A stretch of 64,000 bases of DNA from positions 50,224 to 114,223 of the forward strand of contig NZ_JBQKME010000008.1 in assembly GCF_052115865.1 (NCBI RefSeq), read 5' to 3'. Positions within the stretch are counted from its first letter, which is position 1, and every line of letters starts with the position of its first letter. Shown in pieces: positions 34,521 to 42,630 of this stretch. The translations under genes and the position numbers were made by a program. The stretch comes from Fundicoccus_A sp052115865 (GTDB lineage Bacteria > Bacillota > Bacilli > Lactobacillales > Aerococcaceae). Below the pieces are notes generated by a model. The model was not told the DNA's origin and did not search any database. It worked only from the letters and a program-made list of their open reading frames with translations.

Positions 34521-35090
34521 TTATTCTTCTGCTGGTATAATGTTGACTGGGATTTCATCGATTGTTCCAAAGTACCAATCAATTACATCGTCTTCAGATA
34601 GGGTTTGTGATACAACTCCTAATTCAGCAAACTCACCATTTAATAAATAAGTCCAAGTTTCGCCTGTTTCATAATCATTTGCGATACCATCGATTTCGTC
34701 GATGACACCTTCGTCTTCGTTAAAGTTAAATTCTAAATCTTCGATCGATTCCATGGCTTCCATCACTGATAAACCATCAGCATCAACCGCTACAAAAGAA
34801 TTTGTTTCTTCGCCATTTACATATAAAGTAAAGACGATGCCTTCTTCATTTGCTTCTTCTTCGCCATCAGTGCTTTCTTCCGTTGATTCAGCAGATTCAT
34901 CTGCATCGTCACTAGAAGTAGATTCTTCCACTGATTCTGATTGATTTGTTGCGGCACTTTCTTCTACTGACTCTACAGTTGACTCAGGTTCTTGTGATTC
35001 CACAGAAGTTGTCTCAGTTCCTTGATCTCCACAAGCGACTAAAAATAATGCAATCAAAGGGATAGCTAAAGATCTTAAAAATTTCTTCAT
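34521..35090 (-). CDS. DUF4430 domain lipoprotein
   Basis: A 189 aa lipoprotein with lipobox LVAC (Cys20). A Ser/Glu/Thr-rich acidic linker of about 65 residues leads to a DUF4430 domain (FTLYVNGEETNSFVAVDADGLSVMEAM ... ETGETWTYLLNG), the fold seen in cobalamin- and cofactor-binding surface proteins. In Firmicutes such proteins are often found near ECF or cobalamin uptake genes; here no such gene is adjacent, so ligand binding is inferred only. It converges on pta and is monocistronic. Confidence 0.85.
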   Translation of the reverse strand: MKKFLRSLAIPLIALFLVACGDQGTETTSVESQEPESTVESVEESAATNQSESVEESTSSDDADESAESTEESTDGEEEANEEGIVFTLYVNGEETNSFVAVDADGLSVMEAMESIEDLEFNFNEDEGVIDEIDGIANDYETGETWTYLLNGEFAELGVVSQTLSEDDVIDWYFGTIDEIPVNIIPAEE

Positions 35091-35245
35091 TCATTTTACC
35101 TCCTAACAATATAAAAACATGTAATAATGATAGTTCTAATCTAACAATAATTAGACTTAAAGTCAAATGATTAGCTGTATTATCAGCCTTTGTAATGGCG
35201 TTTTTCTTAAAAAACATTAATAAGTTTGAGATGCAAACACAATGT

Positions 35246-35274
35246 TTGTAACCTAACAGATACTTCGATACAAT
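35246..35274 (+). promoter_or_regulatory. Promoter of tsaE
   Basis: TTGTAA (35246-35251) and TACAAT (35269-35274) with a 17-nt spacer. The predicted start near 35281 leaves a leader of only about 30 nt before the proposed ATT start of tsaE. Confidence 0.6.
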
Positions 35275-35310
35275 AAGATAAAGATATTTATTTGAAAGTA
35301 GGGAAAGATT

Positions 35311-35778
35311 ATTTTAACGGTATCGAGTAAAGAACAAACACAAGCATTAGCCAAGAAATTAGCAACTTTATTGCCAATGGGGTCTGTTGTTACTCTGGAA
35401 GGTGACTTAGGCAGTGGAAAGACAACTTTTGCGCAAGGATTTGCTAAAGGATTAGGTATCGAACGCGTGGTTAAAAGTCCTACTTACACGATTGTACGTG
35501 AATATCCAATCAATGATGATGAAGAATTTATCCATATTGATGCTTACCGTTTAGAAGAAGGTGGCGCAGAGACAGTTGATTTTGATTATTTAATGCATGA
35601 CAAGACAATTGTTTTAATTGAATGGGCAATATTTATGCAAGATTTTTTACCAAAAAATTATATTAACATTTCATTTAAACCGCTAGAAGATAATGAATCA
35701 CGCTTAATTGAAGTTGAAGTGATTGGCTCAAACAAAAATCCTTACCATGATATCGTTCAACGTTGGTTAAACGAATAG
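35311..35778 (+). CDS. tsaE: tRNA threonylcarbamoyladenosine biosynthesis ATPase TsaE
   Basis: TsaE is the ATPase that supports TsaB/TsaD in making t6A37 in tRNA. Walker A GDLGSGKTTFAQG, SPTYTIVREY and HIDAYRLEE are the family blocks. No ATG, GTG or TTG precedes the conserved N-terminal helix (SSKEQTQALAKKLATLL). The first usable codon is TTG 35371, which would delete this helix and has no ribosome site. AGGGAAAG lies just before ATT 35308/35311, the frame is closed upstream by TAG at 35299, and the likely transcript start is near 35281. I therefore propose an ATT start, giving about 155 aa, the normal family length. A sequencing error is the alternative. Confidence 0.88.
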   Translation: MLTVSSKEQTQALAKKLATLLPMGSVVTLEGDLGSGKTTFAQGFAKGLGIERVVKSPTYTIVREYPINDDEEFIHIDAYRLEEGGAETVDFDYLMHDKTIVLIEWAIFMQDFLPKNYINISFKPLEDNESRLIEVEVIGSNKNPYHDIVQRWLNE

Positions 35779-35792
35779 AAAGGAATGGCACT

Positions 35793-36332
35793 ATGGCACA
35801 TAGTTCAGATCAATTTCAAGAAATAGAAGTCGATGTGATTATTAGACAAGCAAGCCAAAATGATGCGAAAGCAATCTTAGCCCTTTATAGAGAAATTGGA
35901 AGAGAGACGGAGTTTTTAACGTTCGATGAAAAAGGAATTGAGATAAGTGTTGAAAAAGAAGTCGAGTTGATTCGCCGTTTTGAAGTAGCCCCGACAAGTA
36001 TTATGTTAGTTGCAGAAGTTGATGACCAACTCGTGGGTATTGCCAATTTAGCTGCTTTTGATGCCTATAAGCAAAGTCATGTTGCAGAATTAGGTGTGAG
36101 TATTGTTAAGGAATACTGGGGTTATGGGATAGGAAGTATTTTAATGGAAGCAATGATTGATTTTGCTGAAGAAGTAGACCTAAAAGTCATTACATTAGAA
36201 GTTGTTGTTGAAAATAAACGTGCCATTTCTTTATATAAAAAATTTGATTTTGAAATTGTCGGTGAGTTAAACAAGCGTTTAAAAGTCGATTATCGCTATT
36301 ATAATTCGTATATTATGGAACGACTCATTTAG
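35793..36332 (+). CDS. GNAT-family N-acetyltransferase
   Basis: A 179 aa GNAT enzyme. The acetyl-CoA site is seen in ELGVSIVKEYWGYGIGSILMEAMIDFA (Arg/Gln-x-x-Gly-x-Gly/Ala-like turn), followed by LEVVVENKRAISLYKKFDFEIVGEL. It resembles the generic ribosomal-protein or small-molecule acetyltransferases rather than RimI. ATG 35793 has AAAGGA 8 nt upstream; the longer reading overlaps tsaE. It begins 14 nt after tsaE and probably shares its transcript. Confidence 0.87.
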   Translation: MAHSSDQFQEIEVDVIIRQASQNDAKAILALYREIGRETEFLTFDEKGIEISVEKEVELIRRFEVAPTSIMLVAEVDDQLVGIANLAAFDAYKQSHVAELGVSIVKEYWGYGIGSILMEAMIDFAEEVDLKVITLEVVVENKRAISLYKKFDFEIVGELNKRLKVDYRYYNSYIMERLI

Positions 36333-36477
36333 TTAACTCTATTAAAGTAGACTTATTATGATAAGGTTAAACAAGTATTAATAATTAGATCCATATTTAA
36401 TTAAATAGTAACTTTACAATCTTAGCTTTTTTTCATAAAATAGGTGAGTATTACTTTATGAGGAGCTATGTATTTTT

Positions 36478-37386
36478 ATGATGGAATTAAATCGAATAGT
36501 AAATGAGTTGCCTCATTTAAATGTTAAATTAAACGAACCATTATCCAACTATACTTTCACTAAAACAGGCGGAAACGCTGATGTTATTATCTTTCCCAAA
36601 AATCAAGAAGAAGTTATTGAAGTGACAAATTGGACTCGCACCAACAATCAGCCACTAACGATCTTAGGAAATGCTAGTAATTTAATTGTAAGAGATGGTG
36701 GAATTAGAGGTGTTGTGCTAATTTTAACTGAAATGAAGCAAGTGATTGTTGATGGAAATGGAATTATTGTTGAAAGTGGCCGTGCGCTCATTGATGTCAG
36801 TTATTTAGCGCTAGAACACGAGTTAAGTGGTTTAGAATTTGCCTGTGGCATCCCTGGAAGTATTGGTGGAGCCGTCTATATGAATGCCGGTGCTTATGGA
36901 GGGGAAGTCGTGGAAGTCATTGACTGGGTCGAAGTGGTGACGTCAGAAGGCGAGGTTAAACGCTATAGCAATGAAGAATGTGAATTTTCATACCGCCACA
37001 GTATTTTCCAAACGAATGATGATGTGATTTTAAGTGTTAAATTTACGCTTAAAAAAGGAAATCATCAGGAAATGAGTGAGCATATGGATCACCTGATGGA
37101 TTTACGCCGCAGCAAACAACCCTTAGAATACCCATCTTGTGGAAGTGTCTTTAAGCGTCCGGTTGGTCATTTCACAGGCCAGTTGATTCAAGAAGCAGGA
37201 CTCCAAGGCTATCGTATCGGTGGGGCTGAAATATCCAAAAAACATGCTGGCTTTATTGTCAATGTTGATGGCGCAACCGCTACTGACTATGTAGAATTGA
37301 TTCAATTCATTCAAGAAACAATCTGGGAACGCAATCAAGTGCGTCTAGAAACGGAAGTTCGAATCATTGGTGAAGAAGTCCGTTAA
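36478..37386 (+). CDS. murB: UDP-N-acetylenolpyruvoylglucosamine reductase MurB
   Basis: MurB performs the NADPH-dependent reduction that yields UDP-MurNAc in peptidoglycan synthesis. At 302 aa it is a type II enzyme. FAD-binding LGNASNLIVRDGGIRGVV, ACGIPGSIGGAVYMNAGAYG, the catalytic SYRHSIFQ and CGSVFKRP, and the final KKHAGFIVN are intact. In streptococci murB is followed directly by potABCD; here the order is kept but a terminator and about 690 nt separate them. Confidence 0.96.
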   Translation: MMELNRIVNELPHLNVKLNEPLSNYTFTKTGGNADVIIFPKNQEEVIEVTNWTRTNNQPLTILGNASNLIVRDGGIRGVVLILTEMKQVIVDGNGIIVESGRALIDVSYLALEHELSGLEFACGIPGSIGGAVYMNAGAYGGEVVEVIDWVEVVTSEGEVKRYSNEECEFSYRHSIFQTNDDVILSVKFTLKKGNHQEMSEHMDHLMDLRRSKQPLEYPSCGSVFKRPVGHFTGQLIQEAGLQGYRIGGAEISKKHAGFIVNVDGATATDYVELIQFIQETIWERNQVRLETEVRIIGEEVR

Positions 37387-37410
37387 CCCCACTAATAAAT
37401 ACTACTATTA

Positions 37411-37450
37411 AGATCTTATGTCTTTTTCAACAGACATAAGGTCTTTTTTT
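37411..37450 (+). terminator. Terminator after murB
   Basis: AGATCTTATGTCT pairs with AGACATAAGGTCT (12 of 13), followed by seven T. Confidence 0.88.
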
Positions 37451-37481
37451 ATGATTGAATTCACAAACAATCTGTTTCATT

Positions 37482-37511
37482 TTATGACCATATCTTCACA
37501 ATCGGTCATAA
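37482..37511. promoter_or_regulatory. Perfect inverted repeat TTATGACC-N14-GGTCATAA
   Basis: Two perfect 8-bp arms 14 nt apart with no T run after them. The spacing suits a dimeric regulator's operator better than a terminator. It lies about 110 nt upstream of the small-RNA promoter. Confidence 0.4.
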
Positions 37512-37620
37512 TAATAGTGTGCAGTTTAATAAGTATCTTCGTTCTATAAACAAATGTAAGCGTTATGAGGTCAACAATAACGATAAATAGAAATCATTGA
37601 TATTTTTTTCACAGTTACTG

Positions 37621-37649
37621 TTTTCAAATAGAAAATTATCTGTTATAAT
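37621..37649 (+). promoter_or_regulatory. Promoter of the stand-alone leader transcript
   Basis: TTTTCA (37621-37626) and a perfect TATAAT (37644-37649) with a 17-nt spacer; predicted start near 37656. Confidence 0.65.
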
Positions 37650-37655
37650 AAGTTC

Positions 37656-37889
37656 AGTAATTCACAAAAGCGGGTAAAGAGATATTTCATTAATGAGATC
37701 AATCGGTGAGCAAATATCTGAATGTGGATTGGTTTGATTATTTAATTGTTTAAGACTAGGAGTGGTACTAAAATCATTAAAACTATAGGCACATTTGCTC
37801 AAGATATCACAATCGTATTATATAAAAAACTTAACCGTTAGGAATGGTAGTTAGAAAGTTTACTCGAGAAACTTTCTAGCTACTTTTTT
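37656..37889 (+). ncRNA. Candidate small RNA or small-peptide transcript of about 234 nt
   Basis: The unit has its own promoter and ends at a strong terminator (37847-37889; GTAG-TAGAAAGTTT with AAACTTTCTA-CTAC, then TTTTTT). Inside, GATATTT (37681-37687) pairs with AAATATC (37712-37718). Two short frames exist: a 14-codon one from ATG 37693, and a 22-23-codon one from ATC/ATT 37773/37776 behind AGGAG (TIGTFAQDITIVLYKKLNR). Neither has a normal start with good spacing. A separate promoter for potA lies beyond the terminator, so the transcript seems independent. I do not recognise it as a known RNA class. Confidence 0.5.
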
Positions 37890-37969
37890 GTTATCTTGAA
37901 AGCAGAATTTTAGTAAATACCAAACAGTTTATGTCAAATTTATTACATTTAGAAAATTGCAAGAACAGA

Positions 37970-37998
37970 TTGTTAATCAAAAAATTAACTGATATAAT
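37970..37998 (+). promoter_or_regulatory. Promoter of potABCD
   Basis: TTGTTA (37970-37975) and perfect TATAAT (37993-37998) with a 17-nt spacer, 84 nt before the potA start. Confidence 0.75.
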
Positions 37999-38081
37999 TC
38001 ATTCTCGTAGGAGTCTTTACTTTTACAAATCGGTCTCAAAGGGGTCAATAATTGACAAAACATCCATAAAGGAGAATGCAT

Positions 38082-39176
38082 ATGCAAAATCAAGATTATA
38101 GTGTCGTTCTAAAGGGAGTTACAAAAACTTACGATGATGACACACAAGTATTAAAGAAAATTGATATGGAGCTTGAAAAAGGTAAGTTTTATACCTTGCT
38201 AGGTCCATCTGGTTGCGGAAAGACAACAATATTGCGAATCATTGCTGGCTTTACAGACGCTTCATCTGGTGAAGTTTATTTAGATAATCAAGCTGTGACG
38301 AGCATTCCAGCTAACAAACGAAAAGTTAATACAGTCTTTCAAGACTATGCACTGTTTCCTCATATGAATGTTTACGACAATGTTGCCTTTGGACTCTCGG
38401 TTAAAAAAGTAGATCCAAAAGTGATCAAAGAAAAAGTCAATGAAGTACTGCAATTAGTTCAACTGAAAGGCTTTGAGAACAGAAATATCTCTGAAATGTC
38501 AGGGGGACAAAGACAACGGGTAGCGATTGCACGTGCCTTAGTCAATGAACCTGAAGTATTACTGTTAGATGAGCCTCTTTCAGCATTAGACTTAAAATTA
38601 AGAACAGATATGCAATATGAATTGCGCGAATTACAAAGACGTTTGGGGATTACCTTTGTCTTTGTTACCCATGATCAAGAAGAGGCTTTAGCGATGTCAG
38701 ATTGGATTTTCGTTATGAGAGAAGGCGAAATTGTTCAATCAGGTACACCGCAAGATATTTATGATGAGCCTGTTAACCGCTATGTAGCAGATTTCATTGG
38801 AGAAAGTAATATCATTCCTGCACGAATGATTGAAGATTACAAAGTGGAATTTGTTGGTAAAGTATTTGATTGTGAAGATGCCGGGATTCCAGCAAATGAA
38901 AATGTAGAAATTGTTATTCGTCCTGAAGATGTGATTTTAACGACGCCAGAGCAAGGACATTTAGTTGCCAAAGTTGATTCACAGCTATTCCGTGGGGTAT
39001 TTAATGAATTAATTGCCTACGACGAAGATGGCAATGAGTGGATGGCTCATACAACAGGTAAAGTGGCAGTCGGTTCGCAAATTGGACTACGCTTTAATCC
39101 GGATGCCATTCATGTTATGCGTTTCAATGAATCTGAAGAAGACTTTGATGCCCGCCTAGAGCAATATGAAGACTAG
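38082..39176 (+). CDS. potA: Spermidine/putrescine ABC transporter ATPase PotA
   Basis: ATPase of the polyamine importer, 364 aa. Walker A GPSGCGKTT, signature MSGGQRQRVAIARAL, Walker B LLLDEPLSALD and the His in FVTHDQEEA are followed by a C-terminal TOBE domain (IVIRPEDVILTTPEQGH) typical of PotA. ATG 38082 was chosen over 38076 because AAGGAG lies 7 nt before it. It heads the potABCD operon; potB starts 11 nt later. Confidence 0.95.
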   Translation: MQNQDYSVVLKGVTKTYDDDTQVLKKIDMELEKGKFYTLLGPSGCGKTTILRIIAGFTDASSGEVYLDNQAVTSIPANKRKVNTVFQDYALFPHMNVYDNVAFGLSVKKVDPKVIKEKVNEVLQLVQLKGFENRNISEMSGGQRQRVAIARALVNEPEVLLLDEPLSALDLKLRTDMQYELRELQRRLGITFVFVTHDQEEALAMSDWIFVMREGEIVQSGTPQDIYDEPVNRYVADFIGESNIIPARMIEDYKVEFVGKVFDCEDAGIPANENVEIVIRPEDVILTTPEQGHLVAKVDSQLFRGVFNELIAYDEDGNEWMAHTTGKVAVGSQIGLRFNPDAIHVMRFNESEEDFDARLEQYED

Positions 39177-39187
39177 GAGGTCAAATT

Positions 39188-40003
39188 ATGGAAACGAAAA
39201 AAAATAACGCCTTTGCTATTCCTTATTATCTATGGATAAGTTTTTTCGTTATTGCGCCTTTAGCGTTATTAGTATATCGATCTTTTTTTGATATTAATAA
39301 TCGCATAACGTTAGATAACTATATCCAGTTTTTTACTTCAGGTAATTATATCAGAATGACTTTAAGTTCATTTTTATATGCTTTTTTAGTGACTTTAGCA
39401 ACCTTTATTTTAGCTTATCCCATGGCTTATTTATTATCAAAAACCAAACATAAGCAACTATGGTTATTGTTAATTATTTTGCCAACATGGATTAATTTAC
39501 TGTTAAAAACATACGCTTTTATTGGCTTATTAGGTCGTACAGGTCCGATTAATCAATTATTAGAATCAATTGGCATTGGCAGTATCCAACTTTTATTTAC
39601 CAACTCTGCCTTTATTATCGTTGCGGCTTATATCGAATTGCCTTTTATGATTTTGCCAATATTTAACTCAATTAACGAAATACCAGACTCTTTAATTGAA
39701 GCAAGTAATGACTTAGGGGCATCACACTGGGAAACATTGAGACGAGTGATATTCCCATTATCCTTACGTGGTGTACGTAGTGGGATTCAAGCAGTATTTA
39801 TACCATCATTATCTCTTTTCATGTTGACGCGTTTAATTGGAGGAAACCGTGTTATTACACTGGGAACAGCGGTTGAACAACATTTCTTGGTAACGCAAAA
39901 CTGGGGAATGGGATCAACAATCGGTGTGGTTTTAATGGTGTCAATGGTCATTGTGATGTTACTTACGCGTGAGCGCTCAGCAACTAAAGGGGGGGCACGT
40001 TAA
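39188..40003 (+). CDS. potB: Spermidine/putrescine ABC transporter permease PotB
   Basis: A 271 aa permease with six membrane segments. The EAA loop that contacts PotA reads EASNDLGASHWETLRRVIFP. The N-terminal YYLWISFFVIAPLALLVYRSF and the long first extracellular loop are typical of PotB. The stop codon overlaps the potC start by one base. Confidence 0.94.
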   Translation: METKKNNAFAIPYYLWISFFVIAPLALLVYRSFFDINNRITLDNYIQFFTSGNYIRMTLSSFLYAFLVTLATFILAYPMAYLLSKTKHKQLWLLLIILPTWINLLLKTYAFIGLLGRTGPINQLLESIGIGSIQLLFTNSAFIIVAAYIELPFMILPIFNSINEIPDSLIEASNDLGASHWETLRRVIFPLSLRGVRSGIQAVFIPSLSLFMLTRLIGGNRVITLGTAVEQHFLVTQNWGMGSTIGVVLMVSMVIVMLLTRERSATKGGAR

Positions 40004-40824
40004 TGAAACAAACATTTAAATGGTCCAATCTATATATCTTTATTGTGTTTATCTTAATGTATTTACCAATCGCTTATTTGATTTTTTACTCATTTAATGA
40101 AGGTGGGGATATGACAAGCTTTACCGGTTTTACCTGGGAGCATTATCAAACCCTATTTGAAGATACCCGTTTGATGACTTTCATCCTTAATACCTTTATT
40201 ATCGCCTTATTGTCTGCTTTAATTGCTACTGCCATCGCCACTTTTGGTGCGATAGCGATTTATTATTTCAGACACGAAAGCACACGTTCATCTATTTTAA
40301 ATTTAAACAATATATTAATGGTAACGCCGGATGTTATGATGGGAGCAAGTTTCTTAATCCTATTCTCTGCCATTATCCCAGTTCCACTTGGGTTTTGGTC
40401 TGTTTTGCTCAGCCATATTGCATTTAGTATTCCGATTTGTGTCCTCATGATTTTACCGCGTTTATTTGAGATGAGTCCGTCAATGGTAACCGCTGCTCTT
40501 GACTTAGGTGCCAACCATCGTCAAATTTTAAGCCGGGTTATTTTACCAAGCATTACCTCAGGTATACAAGCTGCTTTCTTTATGGCATTTACCTACTCAC
40601 TCGACGATTTTGCGGTAACCTTCTTTGTAACAGGGAATGGTTTTTCAACCCTTTCGATTGAAGTCTATTCACGGGCAAGAACAGGGATTAGCCTTGAAAT
40701 CAATGCTTTGAGTACCATGATGTTCTTAGTTGCTCTTATCTTAGTCGTTGGTTATTACTACTTACAAGTAGGGGAACAAAGACGTAAAGCTGCAGCGATT
40801 AAGAACGAAAAGGCGGTGATGTAG
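40003..40824 (+). CDS. potC: Spermidine/putrescine ABC transporter permease PotC
   Basis: Second permease, 273 aa, with six membrane segments. Its EAA loop reads AALDLGANHRQILSRVILP, and the following TYSLDDFAVTFFVTG block is characteristic of PotC. It starts on the last base of the potB stop codon behind a G-rich site (AAAGGGGGG) and is followed immediately by potD. Confidence 0.94.
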   Translation: MKQTFKWSNLYIFIVFILMYLPIAYLIFYSFNEGGDMTSFTGFTWEHYQTLFEDTRLMTFILNTFIIALLSALIATAIATFGAIAIYYFRHESTRSSILNLNNILMVTPDVMMGASFLILFSAIIPVPLGFWSVLLSHIAFSIPICVLMILPRLFEMSPSMVTAALDLGANHRQILSRVILPSITSGIQAAFFMAFTYSLDDFAVTFFVTGNGFSTLSIEVYSRARTGISLEINALSTMMFLVALILVVGYYYLQVGEQRRKAAAIKNEKAVM

Positions 40825-41895
40825 ATGAAGGGACTTACAAGAGCTACATTTGGAATATTAGTTGTTGTTGCATTGTTGTTTGGTCTACGTAGCTACCTTG
40901 AATCTGTTTCAGGTTTATCAGCGAATACCATTGTTTTTTATAACTGGGGAGATTACATCGATCCCGATATTTTGACTCAGTTCGAAGAAGAAACAGGTTA
41001 TAGCGTCACTTATGAAACCTTTGATTCCAACGAAGCCATGGTGGCAAAAGTCGAACAAGGTGGAACCGTCTATGATATTGTTGTACCAAGTGAATATATG
41101 GTTGAGTACTTAGTTGAAACCGACCTGTTACTTGAACTGGATCATTCTAAGTTGCCTAATTTACAGTATATTGATGAAGATTTCTTAAATCACGATTTTG
41201 ATCCTGACAATCAATATTCCATCCCATATTTCTGGGGGACACTCGGAATTATTTATAATACGGCTGTCATCGAAGAAGGAACGATTAATGTTTGGGACGA
41301 TTTATGGAATGAAGACTTCCGAAATCAAATTATGATTTACGATGGGGCTCGTGAAGTGATGGGGATTGGTTTACAGTCCTTAGGATACTCATTGAATGAT
41401 TCCGATAGTGCGCATTTACAAGAAGCATCCAATAAGTTAAAACAACTTATGCCAAATATTATTGCCTTAGCAGCGGATGAAATTAAAATGCATATCGTAC
41501 AAGATGAAGCGCCGATTGCTGTCACCTTCTCTGGAGAAGCAGCCACTGCGATTGATGAGAATGAAGATTTAGCCTATGTAGTCCCAGATGATGGTTCCAA
41601 CTTATGGTTCGATAATATCGTCATTCCAAAAAATGCCCGCAATATTGAAGGGGCTTATGCCTTGATCGACTATTTAATGGATCCTGAAATTGCAGCGCAA
41701 AATGCCGAATACATTGGTTATTCAACACCGAATCAAGCCGCCCTTGAAATAATGGATCCAGAAGTGACTGAAAACGAAGCCTGGTATCCTTCTCAAGAAA
41801 CCATTGACCGCCTAGAGGTCTACCGTGGTTTAGGCCAAGCAAAATTAATTGAATATAATGATTTATATCTCGATATTAAAATGCAACCCAAATAA
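40825..41895 (+). CDS. potD: Spermidine/putrescine-binding protein PotD
   Basis: Extracellular polyamine-binding protein, 356 aa. After an N-terminal hydrophobic segment without a lipobox cysteine, which likely serves as an uncleaved or signal-peptidase I anchor as in streptococcal PotD, comes the family block YNWGDYIDPDILTQFEEETG. DSNEAMVAKVEQGGTVYDIVVPSEYM and the polyamine-pocket YFWGTLGI follow. It starts directly after the potC stop codon with GGCGGTG upstream. The stop codon itself lies inside motif copy e, and a strong terminator closes the operon. Confidence 0.95.
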   Translation: MKGLTRATFGILVVVALLFGLRSYLESVSGLSANTIVFYNWGDYIDPDILTQFEEETGYSVTYETFDSNEAMVAKVEQGGTVYDIVVPSEYMVEYLVETDLLLELDHSKLPNLQYIDEDFLNHDFDPDNQYSIPYFWGTLGIIYNTAVIEEGTINVWDDLWNEDFRNQIMIYDGAREVMGIGLQSLGYSLNDSDSAHLQEASNKLKQLMPNIIALAADEIKMHIVQDEAPIAVTFSGEAATAIDENEDLAYVVPDDGSNLWFDNIVIPKNARNIEGAYALIDYLMDPEIAAQNAEYIGYSTPNQAALEIMDPEVTENEAWYPSQETIDRLEVYRGLGQAKLIEYNDLYLDIKMQPK

Positions 41896-41906
41896 ATATC
41901 ACTGCC
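41890..41906 (+). repeat. 3'-end motif copy e (AAATAAATATCACTGCC)
   Basis: Extended copy whose AAA-TAA are the last codon and stop of potD. It ends 7 nt before the terminator stem. Confidence 0.72.
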
Positions 41907-41913
41907 TTAACAC

Positions 41914-41948
41914 CCCTATATAGAAAGGTTTTCTATATAGGGTTTTTT
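41914..41948 (+). terminator. Terminator after potD
   Basis: CCCTATATAGAAA pairs exactly with TTTCTATATAGGG around a 3-nt loop, followed by six T. Confidence 0.92.
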
Positions 41949-42051
41949 AATTGCTTAAAGTTAATATATTTACAAAATATTTACAATAATCACAGACTAA
42001 AATTCATAATCGCTTGGTAATATATACATATGAAGGATAAGGAGGGCAATG

Positions 42052-42426
42052 ATGTATTTAGCTGAGCAAACAATAGGAATAACACCAAAAGAAATGTCAG
42101 ATAAACAGTTTGTAATTGAGCGCATCCATGTGCCTCAAAATCTAGTAGGAATTAACATTTTGATTGAAGTCGACCCTGGCCCGATTAACTTCATTTTAGT
42201 CTATGATAGTTTATATAACCTAAGGGCAGAGTATCAGGATGTTAAGAATAAGCAAAGAATTGTGATTCATCAAGAAACGGTTAAGTCAGGCATTGAAACA
42301 AAAGCCGGTGACATTCTGGCTGGAGAGTGGATCATTGCCTTAGAAATTCCAACGCACAACAAGACAGACGTTTGGACATGTCATTATTGTGTGATGGGCG
42401 AGTTAAAGTCAATCAAAGAAATGTAA
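42052..42426 (+). CDS. Uncharacterised 124 aa protein
   Basis: I cannot assign this gene. It encodes a soluble, beta-rich protein without signal peptide or membrane segment; strands such as KQFVIERIHVPQNLVGINILIEV and GEWIIALEIPTHNK suggest a beta-sandwich. The C-terminus has a CHYC pair. It faintly recalls the small domain found before PHP-type metallohydrolases (CehA/McbA-like), but the catalytic domain is absent. The second of two adjacent ATGs was chosen for its 6-nt spacing from AAGGAGG. It has its own terminator and appears monocistronic. Confidence 0.6.
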   Translation: MYLAEQTIGITPKEMSDKQFVIERIHVPQNLVGINILIEVDPGPINFILVYDSLYNLRAEYQDVKNKQRIVIHQETVKSGIETKAGDILAGEWIIALEIPTHNKTDVWTCHYCVMGELKSIKEM

Positions 42427-42455
42427 ACGGATTTTAAAAGTAATTCCTAATAAAT

Positions 42456-42520
42456 AATCTGATTTTTCGAAGATAGCTATTGGATAAAAATAGCTACTAA
42501 GTGGAAATTCAGATTTTTTT
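42456..42520 (+). terminator. Terminator after the uncharacterised gene
   Basis: Outer arms AATCTGA and TCAGATT, with an inner TAGCTATT/AAATAGCTA hairpin, followed by seven T. Confidence 0.75.
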
Positions 42521-42630
42521 ATTTCGCTCTTCAATATAATTTCATAATTTTTTAGCGATTTATTTAAAGTAATTAGCAGACAGAGTATGCTACAATAAGA
42601 ATATTACTGAAAGTAAATAGAGGAATTCAT

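Noticed and set aside
34444..34650. A plus-strand frame of 68 codons after pta.
   Set aside because: It runs through both terminators and the motif copy, then antisense to the DUF4430 lipoprotein.
37773..37841. A delta-haemolysin-like peptide in the leader transcript (AQDI similarity).
   Set aside because: The likeness is four residues, there is no standard start codon, and the spacing from AGGAG is long. Kept only as a note to the RNA candidate.
37741..37889. A T-box leader before potA (AGGAGTGGTAC resembles the T-box AGGGTGGTACC).
   Set aside because: The sequence lacks the T-box core (GGUGGNACCGCG), stem I features are missing, a separate promoter follows the terminator, and a polyamine importer is not a T-box target.
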